A DNA stretch of 64,000 nt, taken from Diploptera punctata (lineage: Eukaryota; Arthropoda; Insecta; Blattodea; Blaberidae). Positions 55,221 to 64,000 of this stretch are shown piece by piece. Each line of letters starts with the position of its first letter. Position 1 is the first letter of the stretch. The stretch lies in the NCBI GenBank assembly GCA_030220185.1, contig JASPKZ010010239.1:2312001-2376000 (forward strand). Reading direction: 5' to 3'. The translations under genes were made by a program, and so were the position numbers. The notes below the pieces were generated by a model, which was given only the letters and a program-made list of their open reading frames with translations, did not search any database and was not told the origin of the DNA.

Positions 55221-55815
55221 AAAAGTGAGAATTCAACTACAGAAATAGAAAGAAGAATAACTGATCAAAGAAGAATCATTGGTATGTTGAACTCAGTGAT
55301 TTGGAATAGAAATATAATACAGAGAACGAAGAAAACTATATTTCTAGTTCTGTTACAAATCATTTTATTTTATGGGTCCAAAACCTGAACAGTAAGTAGA
55401 AAATAAGCCAACAAGCTGTTAGCAGTAGAAATGGGTTTTTGGAGGCGATCGACAAGAATTTCAAAAAGGGATAAGGTCAGAAACAGCACAATAGGGGAAA
55501 TTATGCAAGTTGAAAAAAAAACATATTAAGCAAAATAGAAGAAAAACGTTTGAAATGGTATGGACACCTCATAAGAATGGAATAAGAGAGAATACCAAAG
55601 AACATCCTTATTTGGAAAGATAATGGAAGAAGCGGAAGAGCCAGGCCTAGAGGACGATAGTAGGATGGAGTGAAGATAAGTATGGAAGCTAGAGATTTGG
55701 GGGAAGAAGCTACTTTAGACAGGAACCTCTGGCGACAAATCACTTTGGGTTTCAGGTGAAACACTGTATTGTGGAATGTACCTAAATAAAAATATTATTA
55801 TTATTATTGTCATCA
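55221..55815 (+). mobile_element. LINE 3' fragment with ATT tail
   Basis: The frame starts ERRITDQRRIIGMLNSVIWN, then ILFYGSKT (the YGSET position, W replaced by a stop), VEMGFWRRSTRISKRDKVRN, and, after frameshifts, equivalents of KRLKWYGHLIRM and RPRGR(R/K). It ends with AAATAAAAATATTATTATTA. It carries no RT core. Confidence 0.8.
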
Positions 55816-56282
55816 TCATTATTATTAATTGACAAATAGGAGGAAAATGGTTGAATTTGGATAAAATTGCGTAAATACAGTCTAGCATGAAATTAAGTCA
55901 AATAATTAGCCTAAAATATCCACTAAAGGCAAAAGCTTCCTTCAAAACGGTGAGCTCACATTGTAAGCTGCTTCATGTAAAAAATATTTGTAAGTTTAGA
56001 TTCGTTAATTTGATTCACATTCTGCACTATTTTGATTTTATCCACTCCATTAGTTATATCACACAATTTTAGTTCACTTTCCACTTGTTTTCCGGTTCTT
56101 TCTATTTGACCGATTGTTTCTTATACATTATTTGAAGAGATAAGCCAATCTTCGTCTTGATTTCCGTCAGTGTGATTGTTGCAATTCTGATTTTCAGTGC
56201 CAATCTATCGTTTCTAAGTCTATATCCAGTTGGGTGTTTGTGATTTATTGAGATGGGTCATTAATTGATTTTCCATCGACCT
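55816..56282. other. No recognised feature
   Basis: AT-rich, unassigned; a 61-codon frame at 55,887-56,072 is unsupported. Confidence 0.4.
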
Positions 56283-56440
56283 GGTGTGGGCGGTGGGTTC
56301 CTATGTTCCACACCGACTACCCACATTGATTCCCGGAGGAGTATGAGATTTTAAATTTCCACCTTGAACCTGGGTGTGTCTTGGATTTATGTTTGTGTCA
56401 ACATTGAAACAGATAAACAAATATGAAAACAAAAACAAAG
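56283..56440 (+). mobile_element. SINE-D, old copy
   Basis: ATTGATTCCCGGAGGAGTATGA then GATTTTAAATTTCCACC and CTGGGTGTGTCTTGG resemble SINE-D from box B into the body. The head is largely lost. Confidence 0.55.
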
Positions 56441-56749
56441 TTCTAAAATCTTCAAACTACATTAGAACAAACAAATCTGACATTTTGAAGTACTTCAAAT
56501 GTAACCTCGTTCCTCGGTGATATACCTATGATATTCTACATCCTCTCCGGCATGCGAAGTTTGGTGATGGCTGATACAAAATTGTTTCATATTATTATGT
56601 GATAAAGTTAATTGTTATCTGATATATTATATTTAGCATAGAGGTTTTTACAAACCTCCATTTATTTACTTAATAATCGTACCCAAATATGATTTGGCAA
56701 AAGTGACAAAGTATATTTAACAATGGAGAAAGAAACATTTTTTTAGATT

Positions 56750-57000
56750 AGATTAGATTTATTTAGCCTGGTGGAGTTAAGGCCATGTGGCCTTCTTTTC
56801 CACCCACCAGGACAAACATATATTACATCAGAATATAACAATCTCATTTAACTCTAATATTAAATACTAAATAATAATTTGATCAAAAAAGATATCTCTT
56901 ATATTAAGATCTATAATACAACCAGTTAATGTTAGTTAAAATTAAGACAAAAACTAATAATAAAATGTATACAAGCAAGACATAATAAATTGACCCTGTC
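56750..57000 (-). mobile_element. L-D LINE 3'-end fragment
   Basis: GATTTATTTAGCCTGGTGGA then GTTAAGGCCATGTGGCC is the complement of the L-D 3' terminus. Upstream UTR-like AT-rich sequence continues to about 57.0 kb. Confidence 0.7.
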
Positions 57001-57099
57001 TAATGTGTATAAAATACAAATAAAAATAATGAGATATAGAAAACTAATTTAACGATTATAAAATATTTAAAACAAAACAAATGAAAATATTTGTTAAGG

Positions 57100-57265
57100 T
57101 AATGGAAGAGGGGCATGGAAATTTTTTTGTATGAAAGCCAGAGGAAAAGCGCCCATAGTTGGGCCAGAATGAGGTAGGAAAATGACATCAACTATGATTT
57201 GAAGAAAGTATATTAAGCAGGGTATGGTAGGAAAACATTTTCTCAGGGTAGGGATGTGTGGAAAG
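57100..57265 (+). mobile_element. L-A LINE fragment, left part (interrupted)
   Basis: GGAAGAGGGGCATGGAAATTT, CAGAGGAAAAGCGCCC, AATGACATCAACTATGATTT and CTCAGGGTAGGGATGTGTGG follow L-A. It stops in the middle of the terminal block because a fold-back element sits inside it. The last 50 bp of the LINE (CCGTACGGCGATGAACC, GTTCGATAGAACAGTGAG) resume at about 58,064-58,114. Confidence 0.8.
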
Positions 57266-57272
57266 ATTGAAT
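57266..57272. repeat. Target-site duplication of the 57.27-58.06 kb element (left)
   Basis: ATTGAAT here equals 58,057-58,063 on the right. Confidence 0.75.
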
Positions 57273-58056
57273 CGCTGAGTTGAAAAGGAAAGAAACTCCT
57301 AATACCCTACTTCTGAGAAAATCTTGAAAAACTATATAATATCTTATAGCTTACCCTGATATATTTTTGACCAATTACAATATTGATCCTCTGCGTTTTT
57401 ATGCAAAAAGTGATAACGTATCGTTCATTTAACATCACTTATGGTTAAAGAACATTTTCCAAAGAATACAAAGGTAAGCAATTAAAACCAAACAATGTGT
57501 TTCTAGATGTATTTGAAGTTTTGAATGTAGTTTTCTTGTCATATAATTACTAATAAAGTTTATTTATGTAATAATGCTAAATTAATTTTTGGATGATTTG
57601 AAAAAGGAAGAAACTCCATTGCCTTCGAACAGCCATAAAGTACGAATGTACTATAGAAATTATGAATTTTTGTTTTAATTGAATTTCCTGTAAGCAGAGG
57701 ATCAATATTGTAATTATGATGATCTTGTAGAAGGTTTATGGGCTGTTGGCCGTGGTCTTGAGGATTGTAGTTCCCCGACGTTTCGCCAGAGGCTGCGTCC
57801 GGCATCCTCAAGACAACCCTTCAGGATGCCGGACACAGTCTCTGGCTAAACGTCGGGGAACTACAATCCTCAAGACCACGGCCAACAGCCCGGAAATCTT
57901 CTACAAGATCATCATAGTAACTCCGGCCGTGAAAGCCTAAGTCAAATATTGTAATTGGTCAAACATTTGTCAGAATGAGCTATAAGAAGTTATGTAATTT
58001 TTTAAGGTTTTCTCAAAAGTCGGGAACTTGGAGTTTCTTCACTTTTCAACTCAGCG
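57273..58056. mobile_element. Inverted-repeat DNA element with ~120-bp ends, inside a LINE
   Basis: The left end CGCTGAGTTGAAAAGG runs to AATTACAATATTGATCCTC then TGCG (57,395). It is complementary to GCAGAGGATCAATATTG (57,694) continuing after an insertion to CTTCACTTTTCAACTCAGCG (58,056). About 300 bp of non-coding sequence lies between the arms. Seven-base direct repeats (ATTGAAT) flank it, and LINE L-A sequence continues on both sides. Without its own insertion it is about 540 bp. No transposase. Confidence 0.85.
57716..57944. mobile_element. Fold-back element K, copy 2, with 12-bp target duplication
   Basis: A nearly perfect hairpin: GATCTTGTAGAAGGTTTATG then GGCTGTTGGCCGTGGTC pairs with GACCACGGCCAACAGCCC then GGAAATCTTCTACAAGATC. 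The arms meet at a tiny loop near 57,828 (CAACCCTTCAGG). It carries the same right-hand tail as copy 1 (ATAGTAACTCCGGCCGTG). AATATTGTAATT is present at 57,704-57,715 and 57,945-57,956. It sits within the right arm of the larger element. Confidence 0.92.
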
Positions 58057-58114
58057 ATTGAATTTTGTCCGTACGGCGATGAACCAATGAGTTCGATAGA
58101 ACAGTGAGTTAGTG

Positions 58115-58687
58115 TTTACACAATTATTAAGTCATTAGAACAAAAGGTACATAATGAGCTGAATTATAAAACTACTACAAAAGAGTATTTCAGTTTATTC
58201 ATGTGAATGTTTTATTCAAATTATTGTTACTGTATTAGTTTACTAATTATCTGTGGTATTATTTTTCAAACAGGTTTTCTTTCTGTACAACTATTTTTAT
58301 GTTTGATCAAACAGTATTATATGCCGCCGCAGAAATCTGCAGTTTAGTTTAATGTTATTACGCTCATTGGGCATCAACTGTTTTTAAAATGTAATGCATT
58401 AGATTATTTTCAGTCCAGTTTAAATAATATTTTGTGCCCCTCCATTGATCAAAGTGTTCGACATCAAAGAAATCAAAACCGCATAAATTAATATATAATA
58501 GAAATAACCGCTGCGGAAAAAAGAGAAAAAGTCATAGAGTAAAATATATATCTGTAAATGATACACGTTATAAATAGTGATTTCAAATATTCGCTGATGT
58601 TCACTAAACAATGCTAAACTCATTTTCTTGCTATTGCTGCCTCTCATATACCTATTCTGTCAATTTTTTTTATAGTTCTGGATCTAT
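58115..58687. other. No recognised feature
   Basis: AT-rich; a 75-codon minus-strand frame at 58,420-58,647 is unsupported. Confidence 0.4.
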
Positions 58688-59660
58688 AGATAACTAGCTA
58701 ATACTCGGCGTGCGCTGCTACACCTAAATAAATGTTAATGTGTTTTTGCATTTAGTTGAATAAGTAAAAGGAAAAATAAATATAAATTCATATCGTTATT
58801 ATTTTTAGATACCCGTGCTGATTACCCGGCGTTTCCCAGGAATCTACGCATCCCGATGTACTTGGCATAAATGAGCAGAAAGACAAAATTCGTTACTTTC
58901 CATAAACGAATACCCGCCGTGCGCTGCTATGCTTTCCCGGGAATCTACTTATCCCGATCTTCTTGGCATAAATGAAAGACAAAAATGGTTATTGTGAGCT
59001 ATCCTTAAAAGATAAACATATGCTGTCGCGGACTTGTCTGTAGAGGTTTTGAGATATTCAATTCTGTGTATAATAATTTTGTGTATTTGTTACGGTATAG
59101 GCAGCGTAAGCCATTTAAAATTTTAAAAAAACTAACTTTTTCACGTTTTTTCACTACAGAAGGTGATTTTTAAGGGTGAAGGGCTTAACCATTAAAACTC
59201 TCTCATAACCTATAACCTCCCGGGAAAATCCTGAACGTTTTGCAAAACGCCCCATGGCAATCGAATGAATGGTATGGCAGCATATGCTTGCCCGATCTCA
59301 TTGGCATCAATGAAAAACAAAAATGTCTATTGTGTGTTATCTGTAAAAGATGAACATATACTATCGGGGATTTTTGTGTAGAGGGTTTTGAGATATTCAA
59401 TTCTGTGTACATTACTTTCGTGTATTTGTTATGGTTTAGGAAGCGTAAACCATTTAAGGGTAAAACGAAAAACTGATTTTTTCACTACACAGGGTGTTTT
59501 TAAGGGTGTAGGAGTTGAGTATCGCAAACCTCTTATAGCCTATGTTCATTCCAGGAATCTCCTAATCTTTTTGCAAAAAACCCCATCTCAATCGCGTCAA
59601 CGGTATGGCCGCGCATAAAGTACGAACAAACAAACCAACAAACAAACATTTTTATATATT
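58688..59660 (+). repeat. Family H repeat, expanded copy
   Basis: It starts AACTAGCTAATACTCGGCG then TGCGCTGCTACACC and ends ACGGTATGGCCGCGC, CATAAAGTACGAAC and CAAACAAACA. The block TGTGCGCTGCTA..CTTGGCATAAATGA occurs at about 58.70, 58.91 and 59.29 kb, so internal units have been duplicated relative to the 24.3-kb copy. The last 270 bp are closely similar to 24.80-25.07 kb. Confidence 0.75.
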
Positions 59661-60059
59661 AGATATACATCTGAAAGCGAAAGAATACTACCTAAACCAG
59701 GATTTGAAACCAGGATCGTCAGTTTTGCGCACTATCACTCTGTCATTAAATCTATCCAGGTAATTCCCTAAAGCTCGTGTACCCATTGTAGTCAACTATA
59801 TTTACATTGCAACAGGGATTATTCTAAAACGAATATATTTTTTGAGATGTTATTCCGTGCTATGTCAGTTGTCTAAATCAGCTGTAATAAAATCAGGCAA
59901 GCCATTCACATGAATATATTAATTTCAATATTTCATTTATAGAGGGTGCACCTCTCCAGTTACTGGATATCCGATACGAGAATTGGAAATTTTAATTGAA
60001 ACGTTTCAGTCTCGAGGCCAGGAAGGTAACCATGTACAATTTTTAATCACTAGCTTATC
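59661..60059. other. Mostly unassigned; weak reverse tRNA-like head at 59.69-59.76 kb
   Basis: CCAGGATTTGAAACCAGGAT and CACTATCACTCTGTCATTAA are in the order of a reversed box B and D-arm, as in other SINE heads here. No gene seen. Confidence 0.35.
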
Positions 60060-60745
60060 AGATTTTTAGTATAAGACAGATTTTAGAAAAGAAATGGGAA
60101 TATAATGGTACTGTACATCAACTATATGTAGACTTCAAAAAAGCATATGATTCAATTAAGAGGGAGAAGTTATATAGTATCCTGCTGGAGTTCGGAATTC
60201 CTAAAAAGTTAGTTAGACTTATACGAATGTGTCTAAATGGCTCAAAGAGTAGGGTGCGTGTAGGCAAACAGTTTTCAGACACTTTTGAAATCTAGAATGG
60301 GTTGAAGCAAGGAGATGCACTATCTCCTCTACTATTTAATTTTGTACTAGAGCATGCCATTAAATCTTTAGAGAAAGCTTAGGAACATTTTTTGACCAAA
60401 GAGAGAAACAAACAGACAGGTGAATGGAGAAAACTGCATAACATTGAGCTAATAATATTTTTGGAACTTTTTTATTATGCCTCATAAACTGCAATGGACA
60501 GGACATGTGCAACGAATGGGGAATGAAATAGGGGCATGTGAAATTCTTACATAAATTTCAGAGTGAAAGCGGCGAGTAGGTAGGACAAGAATAAGATGGT
60601 ACAATAATATTACCGGTAACCATGATTTGAGGGACGTAAATTCTACATGAAATGATTGGAAAGTATTAGTTTACAACATGGATGTATGGAGAGTTTATTT
60701 CCACTCAGTCATGAATTTTCGGGTTCGATAGTGCCGCGAGTGAGT
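60060..60745 (+). mobile_element. L-A LINE with RT motifs A and B fused to the 3' end (internal deletion)
   Basis: The 5' part reads IRQILEKKWEYNGTVHQLYV, DFKKAYDSIKREKLYSILL (motif A, catalytic Asp in VDFKKAYD), EFGIPKKLVRLIRMCL, and LKQGDALSPLLFNFVLEHAI (motif B). At about 60,378 it jumps to the family's 3' region (QTGEWRKLHN, WTGHVQRMGNE equivalents), ending TTCGATAGTGCCGCGAGTG. Motif C (YADD) and the linker are missing, and stops occur (for example before NGLKQG). Confidence 0.88.
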
Positions 60746-62037
60746 TAGGCTGTGCAATCGATGCTTGGATTAAAATTCTTAACACCTCGGTAGTTCCTAT
60801 ACGTGCTACACTGTTTATTGCGATTTTAGTCTGATGAGACGTTACGTCTGGCCGTTTCCTTGGTGCTTTTCGACAGGATTAAGCTGCATGCTAATACAGG
60901 GTTTGCTCGTTTTCATTCTCTTCATCATCATCCCTCACGAAACACACAGTACACCAACACCTACACATACACCAATGATACACTACTTTCTGAACATAAT
61001 TCAAATACACATAAATTGAACGTGACGTGCCAAGTGATGAGAAAATTGGAAATCACCACATAAACTCCATCTGTCCAATGGGTGTGAAACCCAATGTATG
61101 AAAAGCGCAGTATGTGGCATTAGAACACACACACACATACACACGTGTATGTACTCTCAAGAAAATTCCAACTCTAAAGCGTACGTCCAGAGATTTAGTT
61201 GTTATAAAATGCTGTTATTGGACACAATTAAATGGAATTTCTTAGTTTACAAAGCAACTCATAGGACAAGATTATTCGCATATTTTTTTATTCAATGCCC
61301 AAGGTTACCATTTCGACTTTTCTGGTGGTCTCTCCTGCCATTGGCTTAATTGTAACCCACTTCTGAAGTTGAGATGCCTATTGGGCCGAGTTACGTTGCC
61401 CCGATGATATGATGGCGAATGTTTGTAATTGAAATTGTAATTATAGTTTATTTTAAATTATCTTTATAATGTGCATTAACAATTGTAATATGTTCCGATA
61501 TAATAAAGTAATATTAAAATATTAAAACTAACGGTAATATAATTGTAAAAACTATTGTGTCAGTGATATTTTATTTAAAATTTTAGTGTGTTACAATATT
61601 TGAAATTAAATACAATATTGTTCAATAAATTAATCTGAATATTGTATAAAGCAAATTTAATTTTCAGAGAGGTGGCAGGAATGTTAACGTGGTAATTTTA
61701 TAAAGTCGGAATCTGTGCATTGACGAATTAGGTGCAATATCATATTATTTTATACAAATTACTTGACAGTATCCTGAGAGTGAGTAGCTAAAAATGAGTT
61801 TTTTTATCGTTGACTACAAAAATTGTATTTATATTATTATAAATTTCATAACAGTTTATTTATAATTACAGATTGTTGAGGTATAGATGTTACTTTTTAA
61901 TTCTTTTTATATTTATACATGCTTTAATATCTACGGTAATTTAGCATTTATACATTTAGTTGTTATGGTGTGTGTTTATATTGCCGCTTTAATTTATTTT
62001 ATGATAACATTGACTATTATTTTAATTGTGATTTTAA
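60746..62037. other. Unassigned AT-rich stretch
   Basis: A CA-rich patch lies at 61,126-61,145. No repeat family or gene recognised. Confidence 0.4.
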
Positions 62038-62049
62038 GATAGCATTTAA

Positions 62050-62379
62050 GTCCACCGCTGTGGTCTCGAGGTAGCGGGCACGGGTTCGATTTCAGGTCGG
62101 GACAGGCTCCTAAGTGAGGTTTTTTCGGGGTTTTTCCTCACCTGTAAGACAAATGTCAGAAACGTAGAGTCCAACGGTCCCCGAAAATCATCCGTCCATC
62201 ATCATCATCCTTATCATTACCATTATCATTATCATTATCATCATCCTCCTTCATCGGTGTGGAAAGCAACGGGAAGCTACCACACCTATAATTCCCTAGT
62301 AAAGCTGCAAAGCATAGCATGAAAATGCTATGATTGCAGTGAAATACCTGCCCTCGGGCAGAATTACTATGGAGAGATG
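62050..62379 (+). mobile_element. SINE-A with 20-bp head deletion and 12-bp target duplication
   Basis: GATAGCATTTAA flanks it at 62,038-62,049 and 62,380-62,391. Body and tail are complete (AAAGCAACGGGAAGCTACC, GCAGAATTACTATGG). In the head, GAGGTAGCGGGCACGGG shows that about 20 bp containing TGCTGCCTTGTCACGCAG are missing between box A and box B. Confidence 0.92.
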
Positions 62380-62439
62380 GATAGCATTTAAATTCCAAAC
62401 CAAAATTTGCCATGTCGGCTGAGAAAAAGAAGGATAAAA

Positions 62440-62525
62440 TTATGTTAAATTTGTTGGCAGTGAGGTTTGAACACATGGCCTATGAAAACGAGTCTCAAAT
62501 GTTACCATCTCAGCCACGTCGCTCG
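62440..62525 (-). repeat. tRNA-Leu/Ser-like repeat head
   Basis: In reverse it reads GACGTGGCTGAGATGGTAAC, then ATGTGTTCAAACCTCACTGC. This is the D-arm and T-arm layout of a tRNA with a longer variable region. The acceptor ends do not pair, so not a tRNA gene. Confidence 0.5.
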
Positions 62526-64000
62526 GTATAATTGTTAGTTTGTTTCAGTATGTATAGCTAAAGAAGTAGTAATACATATTATAATAAATACTGGAGTTTA
62601 AAATAATTCTATTAGTATATTTTTAAATATAGTTATAGACTCAGTATCAATAAACAATTTGTTATGTAATTATTATTAATGGAGTTATGACGAAATTATA
62701 TAAATGTAATACTTTTGGTAGCATCTATCACAGAGACTAAGATGCGTTCCATAATGGTGCAACCACCACATTTTTAATGTGTGCCCAACATTATATGAAC
62801 AAATTATTGTCTCATAACACATCCACGAGTTCAACTGCTAGTTGCAAATTGATACAACCGGATGTTTGTAATGATACAACCGGCAATTATATGTAAACAA
62901 ATATAAGTGATACTTCTCTTAATTCTCTGTTTCTACCGGTGCTTACTGTAGACGGCGTGTATAAGTAAGTACGTAGCATAATAAAAATAAATGCATGCTG
63001 CCTTTTCAGTTAGTATCGAACGTTAAATCAATGGGACGAAAACCAGGATTTTCAAATGTGAAGAATAGTCTAAGACACTCTTATAAGGACGAAGGAGTCT
63101 CAGCTAGACAACCAGCAGGAAGGAGTGATATGTATAAACATAACAATTTTATACATACAAAATGTTGTAAATTGATTCAATAATGAAAACGTATTTTCGG
63201 AAAAATTGCATCTTTTGTCTTCTGTCTTCTTATTTTATGCAAATTGAAATATGATAAAACCCAAATTAAAATACCGTAATGAAATGAATAATACAAGTAA
63301 AGATAGTATCAATAATAATCCAGATTATACCATTTATTTATTTGTGAATAAAAATAAATTGTGCATTACTGATTAGAACTTTATTTAACACAGGGAAACT
63401 CTATATTGAGAAGACCATCCTACAATTATGACGTTACAACAATAATATAGGCCTAATATATACAATAAAAAGTAAATAAATGTAAAATAAAACATTATGA
63501 ATAGTAAAAGGAAAATAAAAAAGTAGTATCATAATATGAATATTTACACTCTTAATGCCATTTCAAGATTTAATTTTTTTTTTTTAATTTTGCTTACGGA
63601 GCAAAGACACCTTGCTATATAGTTCTATATAAAGGTGAATACTTTTATTAAGTTCATAGAAATTACAACAATGAACACGACTTCTGAATTGAGTTGCTCA
63701 GTGGAAAATATGCACATGCCACAAATCTGTCGATTGTAAGTTTTTGTTATGGTTAAGTTGATCCTGCTATCTTGCATCAATTCCAATAACTATTTGCATG
63801 GTGGTATGTGTTTATTCTTTAACAAGGAGCATAATAAAACTTGAAGATTCTGAATTATAGAAATATCTAATGGAAAAATGACACAAGCCACCTTCTTTCT
63901 CTTTTATCCCAAGTGGTTACAGTCAATGTTCGTGATAGTTTGGCAAAAATGAAACTACCCAATCAGAATATAGTTCCACAGCCCTCTGGATCTCAAATTA
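62526..64000. other. No recognised feature
   Basis: AT-rich to the window end. The 62-codon frame at 62,995-63,183 has no recognisable motif and no splice or start support. Confidence 0.4.

Noticed and set aside
1..64000. Endogenous viral sequence
   Set aside because: All reverse-transcriptase motifs seen belong to non-LTR retrotransposons; no gag, envelope, capsid or replicase-like frame was recognised.

Overview
The window is AT-rich animal nuclear DNA and almost certainly comes from an insect. It holds tRNA-headed SINEs, 5'-truncated non-LTR retrotransposons, fold-back elements, many (ATT)n microsatellites and a piece of insect-type mitochondrial atp6. The dominant SINE has a tRNA-Asp-like head and ends in a 'GCAGAATTACTATGGATGGA' motif; I associate this family with cockroaches (Blattodea, for example Periplaneta). 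That species-level guess comes from memory and is not proven here. No bacterial features (operons, Shine-Dalgarno sites, CRISPR) are present.

Only one part looks like a host gene. A GC- and CpG-rich block at about 48.38-48.78 kb holds a short Pro/Ala-rich open frame that ends at a consensus splice donor (AG|GTAGGT). I read it as the first coding exon of a + strand gene whose other exons lie outside the window. About 46.9-52.7 kb around it carries no repeat I could recognise, unlike the rest of the window.

Repeat layout. SINE-A (tRNA-Asp-like head) occurs at 1.4, 11.3, 18.4, 19.0, 22.2, 26.2, 35.0 and 62.1 kb, and in a tail-swapped form at 6.8 and 46.5 kb. Other tRNA-headed families lie at 8.1/21.2, 15.0, 16.2/54.1, 28.4/44.4/56.3 and 36.2 kb. 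LINE fragments are 3'-biased and fall into at least four groups: L-A (RLRWAGHVARM type, about ten copies), L-B (FKFLGCDV type), L-C (WYGH-RM type) and L-D (AWNSLP type, with a GGCCTTAACTCTGCC 3' end and an ATT tail). Two fragments, at 34.2 and 60.1 kb, keep reverse-transcriptase core motifs; all are broken. A distinct set of long hairpin or fold-back elements lies at 6.2, 25.4, 30.4, 45.7, 52.8 and 57.7 kb. A family with inverted tRNA-like modules lies at 22.6, 24.1, 33.7 and 40.3 kb.

Nested insertions give relative dates. Mitochondrial DNA sits inside a LINE at 2.15-2.33 kb. A SINE sits inside a LINE with an 11-bp target duplication at 35 kb. At 57.1-58.1 kb a fold-back element lies inside a second inverted-repeat element that lies inside a LINE, with target duplications visible at both levels. 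I recognised no complete transposable element, no functional tRNA or rRNA gene and no viral sequence. Coordinates of repeats were read by eye and should be taken as accurate to about 5-20 bp unless a duplication fixes them.
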